DNA of 64,000 bases from positions 1 through 64,000 of the forward strand of contig JACRBM010000086.1 in assembly GCA_016219275.1 (NCBI GenBank), written 5' to 3'. The notes beneath the pieces were generated by a model. The model worked only from the letters and a program-made list of their open reading frames with translations. It had not been told where the DNA came from and did no database searches. The position numbers and the translations under genes are program-made. The stretch's first letter is position 1; every line of letters starts with the position of its first letter. Shown piece by piece: positions 56,423-64,000 of the stretch. Source of the stretch: Chloroflexota bacterium (GTDB lineage Bacteria > Chloroflexota > Anaerolineae > UBA4142).

Positions 56423-56458
56423 CAACCTTGCGAAGGTTTGTAAACCTTTGCAAGGTTG
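56423..56458. repeat. CAACCTTGC...GCAAGGTTG palindrome
   Basis: A 36-nt near-perfect palindrome (caaccttgcgaaggtttgta followed by aacctttgcaaggttg), two inverted units of the word ccttgcaaagg. It sits 10 nt after the lectin-fold gene and 15 nt before the next start; it may act as a weak terminator. Confidence 0.7.
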
Positions 56459-56472
56459 AAGGAAAATCTCCG

Positions 56473-56772
56473 ATGGAATCGTGGTGGATTCTGATTGTCC
56501 TGGCGTTCCTGATGGTGATTGTCCCAGTTCTCAATCAGCAATACTCTGCCAACACTGGCAAGCCATCGTTGAACCGGGAAATATTCGTGCGCGCATGGAT
56601 GACGGGCGTTATGGCGTTCGGCATTGCGATCACAACGCACGAACTCGTAGCGGCGTTGCTCTTTTTCTTTCCGATGTCTATCGCGCTGTCCATCTTTGCG
56701 GCGATGAGTTACCCGACGCGAGAAAAAGCGTATCGCGCGATGTACGAACAGAAACAGAAACGCAAATCGTAA
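56473..56772 (+). CDS. Small membrane protein
   Basis: A 99-residue protein with three hydrophobic stretches (about 4-22, 40-55 and 58-78) and a basic tail KAYRAMYEQKQKRKS. No family recognised. GAAAATCTCCG before ATG 56473 gives only a weak ribosome-binding site. It lies between an inverted repeat and a DUF309 gene, 16 nt from the latter. Confidence 0.65.
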   Translation: MESWWILIVLAFLMVIVPVLNQQYSANTGKPSLNREIFVRAWMTGVMAFGIAITTHELVAALLFFFPMSIALSIFAAMSYPTREKAYRAMYEQKQKRKS

Positions 56773-56787
56773 GCGAGTGGTGGGACG

Positions 56788-57174
56788 ATGGATTGTCCTA
56801 GTGATTACCCAACCCCGCAGATGATTTACGCGTTCGAGCAGTTCAATCGCGGCGAGTACTGGCAGCAACACGAAACGCTCGAACAAGTTTGGCGCGCGGA
56901 AACGAACGCGAACATTCGTAATTTCTTCAAGGGAATTTTGCAGGTTGGTGTTGGCTTTCATCACCTCACGCGTTGCAACTATAACGGCGCGGTCAAAGTG
57001 TTGACGCGCGGCATCAACTATCTGCGCCCGTACGCGCCGCATTGCCTGGGTGTGGATGTCGCGCGACTGATTGATGAAGCATCGCGCGTGCTCGCTCAAG
57101 TTCAAGCGCTTGGTGCGGAACGCATCGGCGAAATCAATTTGGCTGAATTGCCGCGCGTGCACTTTAAATCGTAA
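56788..57174 (+). CDS. DUF309 family protein
   Basis: A 128-residue DUF309 protein, small helical proteins of unknown activity. The signature FNRGEYWQQHETLEQVWR at residues 19-36 and FFKGILQVGVGFHHLTRCNYNGAV follow the family consensus, including the conserved Glu and His residues that suggest a metal or nucleotide site. GAGTGGTGGGACG precedes ATG 56788. It is followed by repetitive aaaatccaaaatc spacer and the ferredoxin gene. Confidence 0.88.
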   Translation: MDCPSDYPTPQMIYAFEQFNRGEYWQQHETLEQVWRAETNANIRNFFKGILQVGVGFHHLTRCNYNGAVKVLTRGINYLRPYAPHCLGVDVARLIDEASRVLAQVQALGAERIGEINLAELPRVHFKS

Positions 57175-57213
57175 ATCGAAAAACCAAAATCCAAAATCTA
57201 AAATGGAGGACCC

Positions 57214-57456
57214 ATGGCATACGTGATTGCCGAGCCGTGCATCGGCGTGAAAGATAAATCCTGCGTGAATGTGTGTCCCGTGGATTGCATTCACGGAACG
57301 GACAGCGACGAAATGTTGTACATCCAGCCGGACGAGTGCATTGATTGCGGCGCGTGCGCGCCCGAATGTCCGGTCAGTGCGATTTATCCGGCAGAGGATG
57401 TGCCGGCGCAGTGGAAATCGTTTATTCAAAAGAACGCCGATTATTTCAAAAAATAA
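57214..57456 (+). CDS. 7Fe-type ferredoxin
   Basis: An 80-residue ferredoxin. First cluster: CIGVKDKSCVNVCPVDCIH with Cys9, 17, 21 and 25 (the seven-residue gap indicates a 3Fe-4S or modified site); second: CIDCGACAPECPV, a classic 4Fe-4S binding run. The C-terminal KSFIQKNADYFKK tail is typical of the Thermus/Azotobacter-type 7Fe proteins. GGAGG lies before ATG 57214. It carries electrons for reductive enzymes; the partner is not in view. Its product would suit corrinoid reactivation, but no link is shown. Confidence 0.93.
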   Translation: MAYVIAEPCIGVKDKSCVNVCPVDCIHGTDSDEMLYIQPDECIDCGACAPECPVSAIYPAEDVPAQWKSFIQKNADYFKK

Positions 57457-57467
57457 GGTGAATCGCA

Positions 57468-58412
57468 ATGGCGCGCGCGCGACTTGTATCAAGTTTCCTG
57501 TTTACACTGTGGCTTGTCGCATGCGCCGCGCCTACGCCAATTCCATTGCCCACACCAACGCCAACGCGCGTGTTGATCCCCGCGTCCACCCCATCGCGCG
57601 TACCCGCAACGGCGACATTGATCGCGCCCACGCCAACACATCAACCGCTCAGTACTCCGCTTCCCATTATTGTTCCGTCGTCCACTCCGCGCCCGCGTCA
57701 ATTCGATGATACGGACACGCGCGCGTTACTCGGCGCGCTGTTCCCGAATATGAAACTCGTCCCAATCGTGGACGCGTTCACCGTGAACGACGATCCGGAT
57801 TGGCAACTGTGGATTACCTCGCGCGTCGAGGGACAGTTCGTTCAGGGTACTGCGCCGGAACTCGCGGCGATTGTCGCGCACCAAGCGCCGCGTCTCACGC
57901 CCGATCTCGCGCAACAGTACGCGCCGATGGGTTCGTTCCTCGCACTGTTTCAAAAGCGCGAGGGCAAACTGGTCCCAACTCAGCGCGCGTTTCTTTTTCC
58001 GACCGATCTCTCGCCGCTGACGTTCGAGGTGACGATTGAGCGCGCAACCGATTTTGATCGCGATGGACAGAATGAAATGCTCATCCTCACAAGCGCGACG
58101 CGGATGGGCATCACCACCATCGCGGCATTTTTGTACCAATGGGATGATCCACAGTTCGTGGAACTGTGGTCGGCAGAGATCGGAAGCGACAATACCGGCG
58201 CGGTCAATCAAGCCGAGTACGCGATTGTCGAGCCGACGATTCGTCTCGCCGATCTCGACGGCGATGGGTTTGATGAAATCATCGTTGAGGCGACGCGTAT
58301 CGAGTACGCCAAAGACGACCAGGGCTTGGCGAACCTCGACCGCGAGGTCGCGCGGCGGACGACACAACGCGTGTATCGGTGGGATGGGACGACGTTTGCG
58401 TTGATGCCTTGA
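57468..58412 (+). CDS. Lipoprotein with FG-GAP/EF-hand-like repeats
   Basis: A 314-residue secreted lipoprotein. Signal peptide with lipobox WLVACAA (Cys19), then a Pro/Thr-rich linker (20-70) and a beta-rich domain with two Asp-rich loops DFDRDGQNEMLIL and DLDGDGFDEIIVE, calcium-binding loops of FG-GAP/VCBS type propeller repeats. It probably acts at the outer face of the membrane. AAGGTGAATCGCA before ATG 57468. No enzyme motif seen. Confidence 0.82.
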   Translation: MARARLVSSFLFTLWLVACAAPTPIPLPTPTPTRVLIPASTPSRVPATATLIAPTPTHQPLSTPLPIIVPSSTPRPRQFDDTDTRALLGALFPNMKLVPIVDAFTVNDDPDWQLWITSRVEGQFVQGTAPELAAIVAHQAPRLTPDLAQQYAPMGSFLALFQKREGKLVPTQRAFLFPTDLSPLTFEVTIERATDFDRDGQNEMLILTSATRMGITTIAAFLYQWDDPQFVELWSAEIGSDNTGAVNQAEYAIVEPTIRLADLDGDGFDEIIVEATRIEYAKDDQGLANLDREVARRTTQRVYRWDGTTFALMP

Positions 58413-58417
58413 TTCGT

Positions 58418-58447
58418 TTGACAGTGTTTTAGCACTGCGTTTATAAT
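58418..58447 (+). promoter_or_regulatory. Promoter of the DinB gene
   Basis: TTGACA (58418-58423), 18-nt spacer, TATAAT (58442-58447). The GTGGAGGATCAA ribosome-binding site precedes ATG 58499. The 45-nt leader contains ggaacgctccccgagcgtttccc, a hairpin. Confidence 0.75.
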
Positions 58448-58498
58448 GCCACCAACCAGGTAGGGAACGCTCCCCGAGCGTTTCCCGTGGAGGATCAA

Positions 58499-58996
58499 AT
58501 GAATCGTGCGCGCAAAGCTTTGATGGATCGTCTGGAAACGAGCGGCAACGAGTTTGTCGCGTACCTCGCGCAACTTTCCGAAGAAGACATTCGTGCGGTG
58601 CCCGCGCCGACCGAGTGGAGCATTCATCAAGTCGTCGCACACATGCGCGATACCGAGCAACACGTTTTTCTCGCGCGGACGATCCGTATCACGCAAGAAG
58701 CGCATCCCACCGTCGCGTCGTTCGATCAGAACGCGTGGCAGCGCGAGCATTATTCGCCGGACGAACCGATCAAAAACATCGTACGTGAATTTCGCGCCGC
58801 GCGGCGCAAGTTGGTCGCGTTGCTCCGCAAGACGACCGAGAAGGATTGGGCGAACTGGGCGGGGCATCCCGAGTACAAAAAAATCTCCCTCGACTGGATC
58901 ACGATGCACAACTATCATCACACGCTCGAACATGTCGCGCAGATTGGCTACGCGCGCGAGAAAGCAGTGCTTGCCAAGGTGCAGGAGGCAAAGTGA
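58499..58996 (+). CDS. DinB-family protein
   Basis: A 165-residue four-helix DinB-like protein. Metal-binding His residues lie in HQVVAHMRDTEQHVFLAR and the final HNYHHTLEHVAQI, the usual three-His site; family members act as thiol S-transferases (bacillithiol or mycothiol) or unknown enzymes. GGAGG is seven bases before ATG 58499. The next gene overlaps its stop by 4 nt (GTGA), so the two are coupled. Confidence 0.88.
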   Translation: MNRARKALMDRLETSGNEFVAYLAQLSEEDIRAVPAPTEWSIHQVVAHMRDTEQHVFLARTIRITQEAHPTVASFDQNAWQREHYSPDEPIKNIVREFRAARRKLVALLRKTTEKDWANWAGHPEYKKISLDWITMHNYHHTLEHVAQIGYAREKAVLAKVQEAK

Positions 58997-59535
58997 GAAC
59001 GGGACGCGTTTTTGGCGCATTGGTCTTGATCGGACTTGGTGTACTCTTGTTGTTGGGCAACCTCAACATTTTTATTTTTCGTTGGGACATGTTGGGTCCG
59101 CTGTTTCTGATTTTGATCGGCGTGTGGCTCGTTTCGCGCGCGTTCGTGCCGGGTTGGGGACACAGCAGCGGCGACGTTTTCGCCGGTATCGGCGAATATC
59201 GTCCTGATTTGAGCGGTAAGGAAATACGCCGCGAAAAATTTTCGTACGGCATCGGTGACTCGCGGGTGGATCTCACGCGCGCTACATTCCTTGATGGCGA
59301 GAACGTGGTCGAGGCGTCGCAAGGCATCGGCGAGTTGCGTGTGACTGTGCCGCGCGATCTCGCGCTGCGCGTGCGCGCGAGCGCCGGGATGGGCGAGGCG
59401 CGTTTGTTCGACGAACAGGACGCCGGGATTGACCCGCATGTCGAATTTCAATCCCAGGATTACGCGACGGCGACGCGCAAGTTGAATTTGACCGCGCACG
59501 TGGGACTGGGCGCGGTGCGCGTGACGCGCGCGTGA
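58993..59535 (+). CDS. LiaF-like membrane protein (DUF5668 plus C-terminal beta domain)
   Basis: A 180-residue protein: two N-terminal hydrophobic helices (about 5-20 and 30-46, VFGALVLIGLGVLLLLGN and LFLILIGVWLVSRAF) typical of the LiaF transmembrane domain, then a C-terminal beta-solenoid-like domain (70-178) with alternating IGDSRVDL, IGELRVTVP, AGMGEARLF and VGLGAVRV strands, as in cell-wall-stress sensor LiaF/YvqF and toast_rack-like proteins. GTG 58993 overlaps the DinB stop. Likely an envelope sensor or adaptor; no LiaRS kinase is in the window. Confidence 0.78.
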   Translation: MRTGRVFGALVLIGLGVLLLLGNLNIFIFRWDMLGPLFLILIGVWLVSRAFVPGWGHSSGDVFAGIGEYRPDLSGKEIRREKFSYGIGDSRVDLTRATFLDGENVVEASQGIGELRVTVPRDLALRVRASAGMGEARLFDEQDAGIDPHVEFQSQDYATATRKLNLTAHVGLGAVRVTRA

Positions 59536-59550
59536 CGAGGAGACGCGACA

Positions 59551-60324
59551 ATGCCATTCGAAAATGTGATCGCCGCGACTGAAGATGCGGTGGGCTTGAT
59601 TCAACTTAATCGCCCCAAAGTGTTGAACGCGTTGAACGGCGCATTGATGACGGAGCTCGTGAGCGCGTTGGAGCAATTCGACGCGGACGATGCGGTGCGG
59701 TGTTGCGTGATTTTCGGTAGTGCGCGCGCGTTCAGCGCCGGCGCGGATATTAGCGCGATGAAGGACGCGTCGCCGGTCGAAATGCTCAAGCACGATTGGA
59801 TCGCGACCTGGGATCGCGTTCGCAAAATTACCAAGCCGATGATCGCGGCGGTAAGCGGGTATTGTCTGGGCGGTGGCTGTGAACTCGCGATGTCGTGCGA
59901 CATCATTCTCGCGTCCGAGTCCGCGCAATTCGCACAACCGGAAATCAACATTGGCGTGATTCCTGGCGCGGGCGGCACGCAACGATTGCCGCGCGCCATT
60001 GGTAAATCGCGCGCGATGGAGTTGATCCTCACCGGCAAGACGATGGACGCGCGCGAGGCCGAGCGACGCGGACTCGTGTCGCGCGTCGTGTCGGTCGAAA
60101 CGTATTTGGATGAAGCCAAGTCGCTCGCGCGCGACATTGCGTCCAAGCCGCCGCTCGCCGTGCGCCTCGCGAAAGAGTCGGTCAACAAAGTGTACGAAAT
60201 GTCGTTGGGCGAAGGATTGGAATATGAGCGTCGTTCATTCTACTTGTTGTTCGCGACCGAAGACCAACGTGAAGGGATGGACGCGTTTCTCAATAAACGG
60301 AAACCGGAGTGGAGAGGCAAGTGA
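59551..60324 (+). CDS. Enoyl-CoA hydratase/isomerase (crotonase)
   Basis: A 257-residue crotonase. Oxyanion-hole stretch SARAFSAGADISAM, the second SGYCLGGGCELAMSCD and the acid pair at E119/E139-type positions (GCELAM; PEINIGVIPGAGGTQRLPR) are all present, as is the A-x-x-x-G-L-V tail GLVSRVV. It hydrates 2-enoyl-CoA in beta-oxidation or a degradation route. GAGGAG before ATG 59551. It overlaps the next gene by 4 nt (GTGA). Confidence 0.95.
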   Translation: MPFENVIAATEDAVGLIQLNRPKVLNALNGALMTELVSALEQFDADDAVRCCVIFGSARAFSAGADISAMKDASPVEMLKHDWIATWDRVRKITKPMIAAVSGYCLGGGCELAMSCDIILASESAQFAQPEINIGVIPGAGGTQRLPRAIGKSRAMELILTGKTMDAREAERRGLVSRVVSVETYLDEAKSLARDIASKPPLAVRLAKESVNKVYEMSLGEGLEYERRSFYLLFATEDQREGMDAFLNKRKPEWRGK

Positions 60325-60692
60325 CAAATTCAATAGACCCCGAATTGATTACGATCATCGAAGGACCGACGCCGGATTTTCGTGTGGTGATGGACCCGTG
60401 GTCGTTGTCCGTGCTGGAAGGAAGTTCCGCGTACATCGTTGCGGCATGCCAGGTGCGTTCGTTCAAGGGCGAGGAGTTGATGGAGCGTTGCCAGCGCGCG
60501 TGGCGCGAACATCGTCCGACGCGGCTCGATTATCGTCAGATGGATGGCTTGCGCCGACAAGTTGAGATCGTGGGCGCGCGGCTCGAAAAAGTTGACGAGG
60601 TGGACGTGCTGAATTTGTGGGTGCGTCAGCCGGTCAAGCGGCTCATCAATATCTCGGGCGAAGATTCGCTGAAATTTGGGAACGAGGAATGA
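60321..60692 (+). CDS. Hypothetical protein between crotonase and oxidoreductase genes
   Basis: A 123-residue protein with no recognised family. The N-terminal DPELITIIEGPTPDFRVVMDPW and central AYIVAACQVRSFKGEELMER are followed by a basic helix, REHRPTRLDYRQM, and IVGARLEKVDEVDVLNLW. Its mixed beta-alpha pattern does not match a known enzyme. GTG 60321 and the stop of the next gene's neighbour (ATGA at 60689) show coupling on both sides, so it is a true operon member. Confidence 0.75.
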   Translation: MTNSIDPELITIIEGPTPDFRVVMDPWSLSVLEGSSAYIVAACQVRSFKGEELMERCQRAWREHRPTRLDYRQMDGLRRQVEIVGARLEKVDEVDVLNLWVRQPVKRLINISGEDSLKFGNEE

Positions 60693-61753
60693 AGCCCGTT
60701 CGCGTCGGCATCGTCGGCTTGGGCTGGGGGCAACTTCAGATCGAATCGTTTCGCCGCGTGCGCGGCGTCGAAATCGCGGCGGTGTGCGATCAAAATATCG
60801 CGCGCGCGAATGAACTCGCAAGCCGATACAAAATCGCGCGCGCGTGTGACGACGCGAAAGAGTTGATGCAACTGCCGGACGTTGATCTCGTCAGCATCGC
60901 AACGCCGCCCGAAACGCAGAACGATCTCGTGCGCGCGGCGATTCACGCGCGCAAGCACGTCCTTTGCGAAAAGCCGTTGGGCGTGAATGTGCGCGATGCC
61001 GAATCAGTACTCGCCTTGGCGCGCGAACATGCGTTGGTTCACGCGCTCGATTTTGAAATGCGTTTCTTGCCCGCGCTCGCGTACGCCAAAGAACTGATTG
61101 ATGAAGAGTACCTGGGTGTATTGCATCGGGTTGACGTGACGATGACGCTCGAGCAACCCTGGGGACACGAACATGGCAATTGGGCGGCGGACGATGCGCG
61201 CGGCGGCGGTATTTTGGCGGAACTGGGTCTGCACTTTTTCGATATTTTGCGCTGGTGGTTCGGCGATGTGGTCGCGGTTCTCGCGGAACGGCAAACCCAC
61301 TTTGCGACGATCAAGCGCGCGAAAGAAAAAGGCGATGGCATCCAACTACAAACCGTCACCGGCGACGACGCGTTCTGGTGTGTGCTTCGTTTCGCGCGCA
61401 GCGGGCAGGCGCGCGTGAATTTCGTTTCGGGCGCGCGTCACGATCCGGGGTGGACGATGAGCGCGTACGGTTCGAGCGGTACGCTCGTCGTGCAGGGCGG
61501 CGGCTTGCTCGGCAGGCGCGACGGGGATCGCGAAATGGCGATTCTGCCGATTCCGAAACGACTCGAACTCGGCGACAATCCGCGCGACCCGTTGATGTGG
61601 AGCATGGTCAAGTTGTTCGAGCGTGTCGTCGCAAAAATCAATCATGCGCCAGATGCGAAACCGTTTCCGGATTTTCACGATGGAGTTCAAGCCGCGCGAA
61701 TCGTTCACGCGATTCGGTGCGCGGCGCAAGAAAAAAAGTGGGTGGATGTGTGA
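60689..61753 (+). CDS. Gfo/Idh/MocA-family oxidoreductase
   Basis: A 354-residue NAD(P)-dependent oxidoreductase. N-terminal Rossmann domain with GIVGLGWGQLQIESF (GxGxxx) and the CEKPLGV motif carrying the catalytic Lys, then the C-terminal substrate domain with HALDFEMRFLPAL and ELGLHFFDILRWWFGDV (the D and H pair). It oxidises a sugar, inositol or other hydroxy compound; identity unknown. ATG 60689 overlaps the preceding stop (ATGA). The downstream spacer is repetitive. Confidence 0.92.
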   Translation: MKPVRVGIVGLGWGQLQIESFRRVRGVEIAAVCDQNIARANELASRYKIARACDDAKELMQLPDVDLVSIATPPETQNDLVRAAIHARKHVLCEKPLGVNVRDAESVLALAREHALVHALDFEMRFLPALAYAKELIDEEYLGVLHRVDVTMTLEQPWGHEHGNWAADDARGGGILAELGLHFFDILRWWFGDVVAVLAERQTHFATIKRAKEKGDGIQLQTVTGDDAFWCVLRFARSGQARVNFVSGARHDPGWTMSAYGSSGTLVVQGGGLLGRRDGDREMAILPIPKRLELGDNPRDPLMWSMVKLFERVVAKINHAPDAKPFPDFHDGVQAARIVHAIRCAAQEKKWVDV

Positions 61754-61811
61754 GTGGCGGATGGTGGGTGGCAAGTTTGAAATCGAAAACCGAAAATCCA
61801 AGAGAGGGTTT

Positions 61812-62243
61812 ATGGCTGATCGCAAAACTCAAAAACTGCTCGAAGGTTTGCAAAGCGATTTGGAACGCGAACTGCGCGCGGTTTTGCAATATATGTACCA
61901 ATCGTCTGTTTTACTTGGCATCCGCGCGGTGACGGTTGCGCCGTATCTACGCCGCGAAGCCGAAGACGAACTCAAGCACGTCGCGTTTCTATGCGACCAA
62001 ATCGTAAACCTGGGTGGTGTCCCGAAACTCGCGTCGCCGAAACTCAGCGAGGCGAAAGAGTTACGGCAAATGCTCGACAACGATCTCGCGCTCGAGCGCG
62101 AAGCGGTGCTCGAATACCGCGAACGCGCCAAACAAGCCGAACTCGCCGGCGAAATCGGTTTGAAATTGCGACTTGAAGAATTGTTGGCGGAAGAAACCGA
62201 CCATCTGCGCCAACTCGAACGCATCTTGCGCGGCTGGGAATAA
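61812..62243 (+). CDS. Ferritin-like domain protein (bacterioferritin-type)
   Basis: A 143-residue four-helix bundle. Metal-ligand Glu and His residues recur at ELRAVLQYMYQS (helix 1), EDELKHVAFLCDQ (helix 2, E-x-x-H), EREAVLEYRERA (helix 3) and EETDHLRQLER (helix 4, E-x-x-H), the diiron pattern of bacterioferritin-like proteins. It may store iron or act in oxidative defence. ATG 61812 is preceded by AGAGAGGGTTT. Upstream spacer has gcggatggtgggtggc and aatcgaaaaccgaaaatcc words. Confidence 0.88.
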   Translation: MADRKTQKLLEGLQSDLERELRAVLQYMYQSSVLLGIRAVTVAPYLRREAEDELKHVAFLCDQIVNLGGVPKLASPKLSEAKELRQMLDNDLALEREAVLEYRERAKQAELAGEIGLKLRLEELLAEETDHLRQLERILRGWE

Positions 62244-62275
62244 GTACGTCGAAATTCTCATTGCATTTTGTGTGG

Positions 62276-62338
62276 GAGCAGGGGAGCAGAGGCGCGGGGG
62301 TGAAAAAATCTCCCCTGCACCCGGGCTCCCCTGCTTCC
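62276..62338. repeat. GGAGCAGGGGAGCAG inverted repeat
   Basis: gggagcaggggagcagaggc on the left pairs with the C-rich gcacccgggctcccctgctt on the right, a hairpin of roughly 16 bp with mismatches. The central aaaaaatctcccctgc adds a T-rich portion. It lies downstream of the ferritin-like gene and may terminate it. Confidence 0.55.
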
Positions 62339-62352
62339 TTGTTCTATGTTGG

Positions 62353-62381
62353 TTGTGCTTTGTCGTGTCCTAAGGTATAAT
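62353..62381 (+). promoter_or_regulatory. Promoter of the methyltransferase gene
   Basis: TTGTGC (62353-62358), 17-nt spacer, TATAAT (62376-62381). GATCGGAGTG before ATG 62414 follows 20 nt later. Confidence 0.6.
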
Positions 62382-62413
62382 CGCGAAGAGAAAATTTTTG
62401 ATCGGAGTGTGCT

Positions 62414-63463
62414 ATGGCTCGTCGCGCGACGCGCGTTGAAGATTCTGCCAATCGCGAAGTGTTGGATGATTTGTTATTTGGGCTAGCCAAGACTGCGGTA
62501 CTCAAAGCCGCGATTGAACTCGAAGTCTGTACGCGAATCGCGGAAGGACATCGCACGGTGCCAGCACTCGCGCGCATCGGCGGTGCGGGCGAACGCGGCA
62601 CCCGCATCTTGCTCGACGCGATGTGCTTTATCGGTTTGTTGTCGCGCGACCGCACCGAATACAAACTATCGCCAACCGCGGACGCGTTTCTCGTGAAAGG
62701 CAAGCCTACGTACTTTGGCGACGCCTTCCTGGGTGGATTAGCGTGGGATGCGCGCGGACAGTTAAGCAAGACAGTCCGCACCGGCAAGCCGATGGTCGCG
62801 GCGGCGAGCGACGCGTTCGAACCGATCTGGGCGGGCTATGCCGCGTCGCATCTGGCGGATTGGCAACGACAACTCGGCGACTATAACGCGATGTGGGACA
62901 AGGTCGCGATTGCCTCCGATCTCAAAACGTTGCGCGTGCTCGATGTCGCGTGCGGTTCCGGCATCACGTCGTTCGCGCTCGCGAAACGATTTTCCGTTGC
63001 GCGCGTGGTTGCGCTCGACCGCGCGATGATTCTGCCGTACGCCAAGCAACTCGCCGAGGCGATGGGCATCGCGTCCCAGGTTTCCTTCGTCGCCGGCGAT
63101 GCGCTCAACTTTGACGCGCGCCCCGATTCGTTCGACCTCGTGTTGTTTAGCAGTATCACGCAGTACCTCAGCCCGGAGCAAATCATCGGCGCGTTCCGCA
63201 AGGCGTACGAATCGCTCGTGCCGAACGGACGCATCGTCATCACCGCGCCGATCCTGGACGACGACCACAAAGGTCCAGGCGAAGTGCCGCTCGCCGCGAT
63301 GGAACCCTTGCTCTTTAGCGCGGACGGCGACGTGTATCCGTTCGTCGAATATCGCGGCATGTTGGAAGCGACCGGCTTTTCCGAAGTGACGAGTCACAAA
63401 GACGATTGGGGTCTCGTCACTGCGCGCCGCATCGAAAAAACTCAACCCAAGGGACAAGGATGA
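62414..63463 (+). CDS. Class I SAM-dependent O-methyltransferase (ASMT-like)
   Basis: A 349-residue methyltransferase. The N-terminal winged-helix dimerisation part (1-100, LLFGLAKTAVLKAAIELEVCTRIAEG and RGTRILLDAMCFIGLLSR) precedes the SAM domain with motif I VLDVACGSGITSFALAKRF and ALDRAMILPYAKQLAEAMG, and motif VSFVAGDALNFD. This layout is that of acetylserotonin/hydroxyneurosporene or caffeate-type O-methyltransferases. Substrate unknown. The following gene overlaps its stop by 4 nt (ATGA). Confidence 0.9.
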   Translation: MARRATRVEDSANREVLDDLLFGLAKTAVLKAAIELEVCTRIAEGHRTVPALARIGGAGERGTRILLDAMCFIGLLSRDRTEYKLSPTADAFLVKGKPTYFGDAFLGGLAWDARGQLSKTVRTGKPMVAAASDAFEPIWAGYAASHLADWQRQLGDYNAMWDKVAIASDLKTLRVLDVACGSGITSFALAKRFSVARVVALDRAMILPYAKQLAEAMGIASQVSFVAGDALNFDARPDSFDLVLFSSITQYLSPEQIIGAFRKAYESLVPNGRIVITAPILDDDHKGPGEVPLAAMEPLLFSADGDVYPFVEYRGMLEATGFSEVTSHKDDWGLVTARRIEKTQPKGQG

Positions 63464-64000
63464 AAGCGATTCAATTCAATGCCGCGATTCCGCGTTATGC
63501 CCTGGGACTCGCGCTTGGGAAAATCTATCAGCCGATTTTGTGGAGCGGACTTTCCTGCACGCAATACGTGGATGCGCCGGAGCCGCGCTTGCCAAACGAC
63601 GAATGGGTGAAAATCAAAACGCGGTATGGCGGGATTTGCGGCAGTGACAATCATTTGCTTCATTTGCACAACAGTCCCGCGGCGTCGGCGGTGACTTCGT
63701 TTCCATTTGTCATCGGTCACGAAAATGTGGGGACGATTTTGGAACTGGGTTCGCGCGTGCGTGATGTTGCGATGGGCGAGCGCGTCGTGATTGAGCCGAC
63801 GTTGTGGTGCAAGCCGCGCGGGTTTGCCGATTTGTGTGAGTGCTGTGCGCGTGGCGATATTCAATTGTGCGAACGGATTACCGAAGGTACGATTTCGGCT
63901 GGGCTGATTTTGGGTTCTTGTCGCGATACCGGCGGAAGTTGGAGTCCGTACTATCTCGCGCACGCGTCCCAGGTTTATCGCGTGCCCGATGCGGTGAGCG
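63460..64000 (+). CDS. Zinc-binding alcohol dehydrogenase family protein (partial)
   Basis: The first 180 codons of a medium-chain dehydrogenase, cut by the window end. GGICGSDNH carries the catalytic zinc Cys, VIGHENVGTILELG the GHE motif with the His and Glu, and LCECCARGDIQLCERIT the four-Cys structural zinc lobe. ATG 63460 overlaps the methyltransferase stop (ATGA), so both are cotranscribed and may act on the same compound. The nucleotide-binding Rossmann domain lies beyond the window. Confidence 0.9.
   Translation, partial: MKAIQFNAAIPRYALGLALGKIYQPILWSGLSCTQYVDAPEPRLPNDEWVKIKTRYGGICGSDNHLLHLHNSPAASAVTSFPFVIGHENVGTILELGSRVRDVAMGERVVIEPTLWCKPRGFADLCECCARGDIQLCERITEGTISAGLILGSCRDTGGSWSPYYLAHASQVYRVPDAVS

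Overview
This is a 64 kb stretch of a moderately GC-rich, densely packed bacterial chromosome. Coding strands run in long co-directional blocks, spacers are short, and there is no rRNA, transposase, integrase, phage gene or CRISPR array. The gene content suggests an uncultured member of the Chloroflexota, probably Anaerolineae-like: TtuB/TtuA tRNA thiolation, an LDH-type malate dehydrogenase, the UxaE/UxaC hexuronate route, many secreted proteins anchored by one helix and a Pro/Thr linker, and spacers full of short repetitive words. That assignment is inference; there is no phylogenetic marker stronger than protein style.

Layout. 1-437: palindromic repeat and a shortened GxxExxY gene. 437-6491: a corrinoid methyl-transfer island (LarA-like nickel racemase, two UroD/MtaA-type methyltransferases, a cobalamin-binding protein, a pterin-dependent methyltransferase), interrupted by one AT-richer membrane protein. 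6527-13792: M3 peptidase, then a hexuronate/pectin set (UxaE, UxaC, CE7 esterase, DUF2148 protein) with a HigBA toxin-antitoxin module. 13999-21364: an Att-like export operon (LolD-type ATPase, fused ABC exporter, FtsX permease, AttH-like lipocalin) split by a UPF0175/DUF3368 module. 21540-24106: citrate synthase, cupin, malate dehydrogenase. 24150-30951: DUF433/DUF5615 module, an active and an inactive M16 peptidase, a predicted beta-solenoid membrane protein, a 700-residue coiled-coil membrane protein, a histidine phosphatase. 31022-35620: glutamine synthetase, TtuB/TtuA, MurJ. 35666-41672: M3 peptidase, sortase, small membrane proteins, a NarL-type histidine kinase and tRNA-Val. 41778-45086: secreted proteins, a GH-A hydrolase and an MBL hydrolase. 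45230-51809: GbsR-like regulator plus an exporter with a tandemly duplicated permease, fusion protein, ATPase, double GNAT and an ICMT-like methyltransferase. 51865-64000: EamA, CPBP protease, YbaK, ferredoxin, DinB, crotonase, Gfo/Idh oxidoreductase, ferritin-like protein, methyltransferase and a truncated zinc dehydrogenase.

The most unusual feature is a vocabulary of short repetitive words (GAATTCAGAATTC, CAGTGAACAGTGAACAGT, AATTGGTAATTGG, CCAATCTCCAACTTCC, GCGGATGGCGAATGG). They fill the spacers and also occur in frame inside conserved genes (TtuA, MurJ, the AttH-like lipocalin and probably UxaC). They also occupy the 5' end of murJ, where no ordinary start codon remains. Several promoters with good -35/-10 boxes end only about 10 nt before an ATG that lacks a Shine-Dalgarno sequence, which implies leaderless mRNAs beside Shine-Dalgarno-led ones. 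The best candidate for an undescribed biochemical system is the LarA/UroD/corrinoid island.
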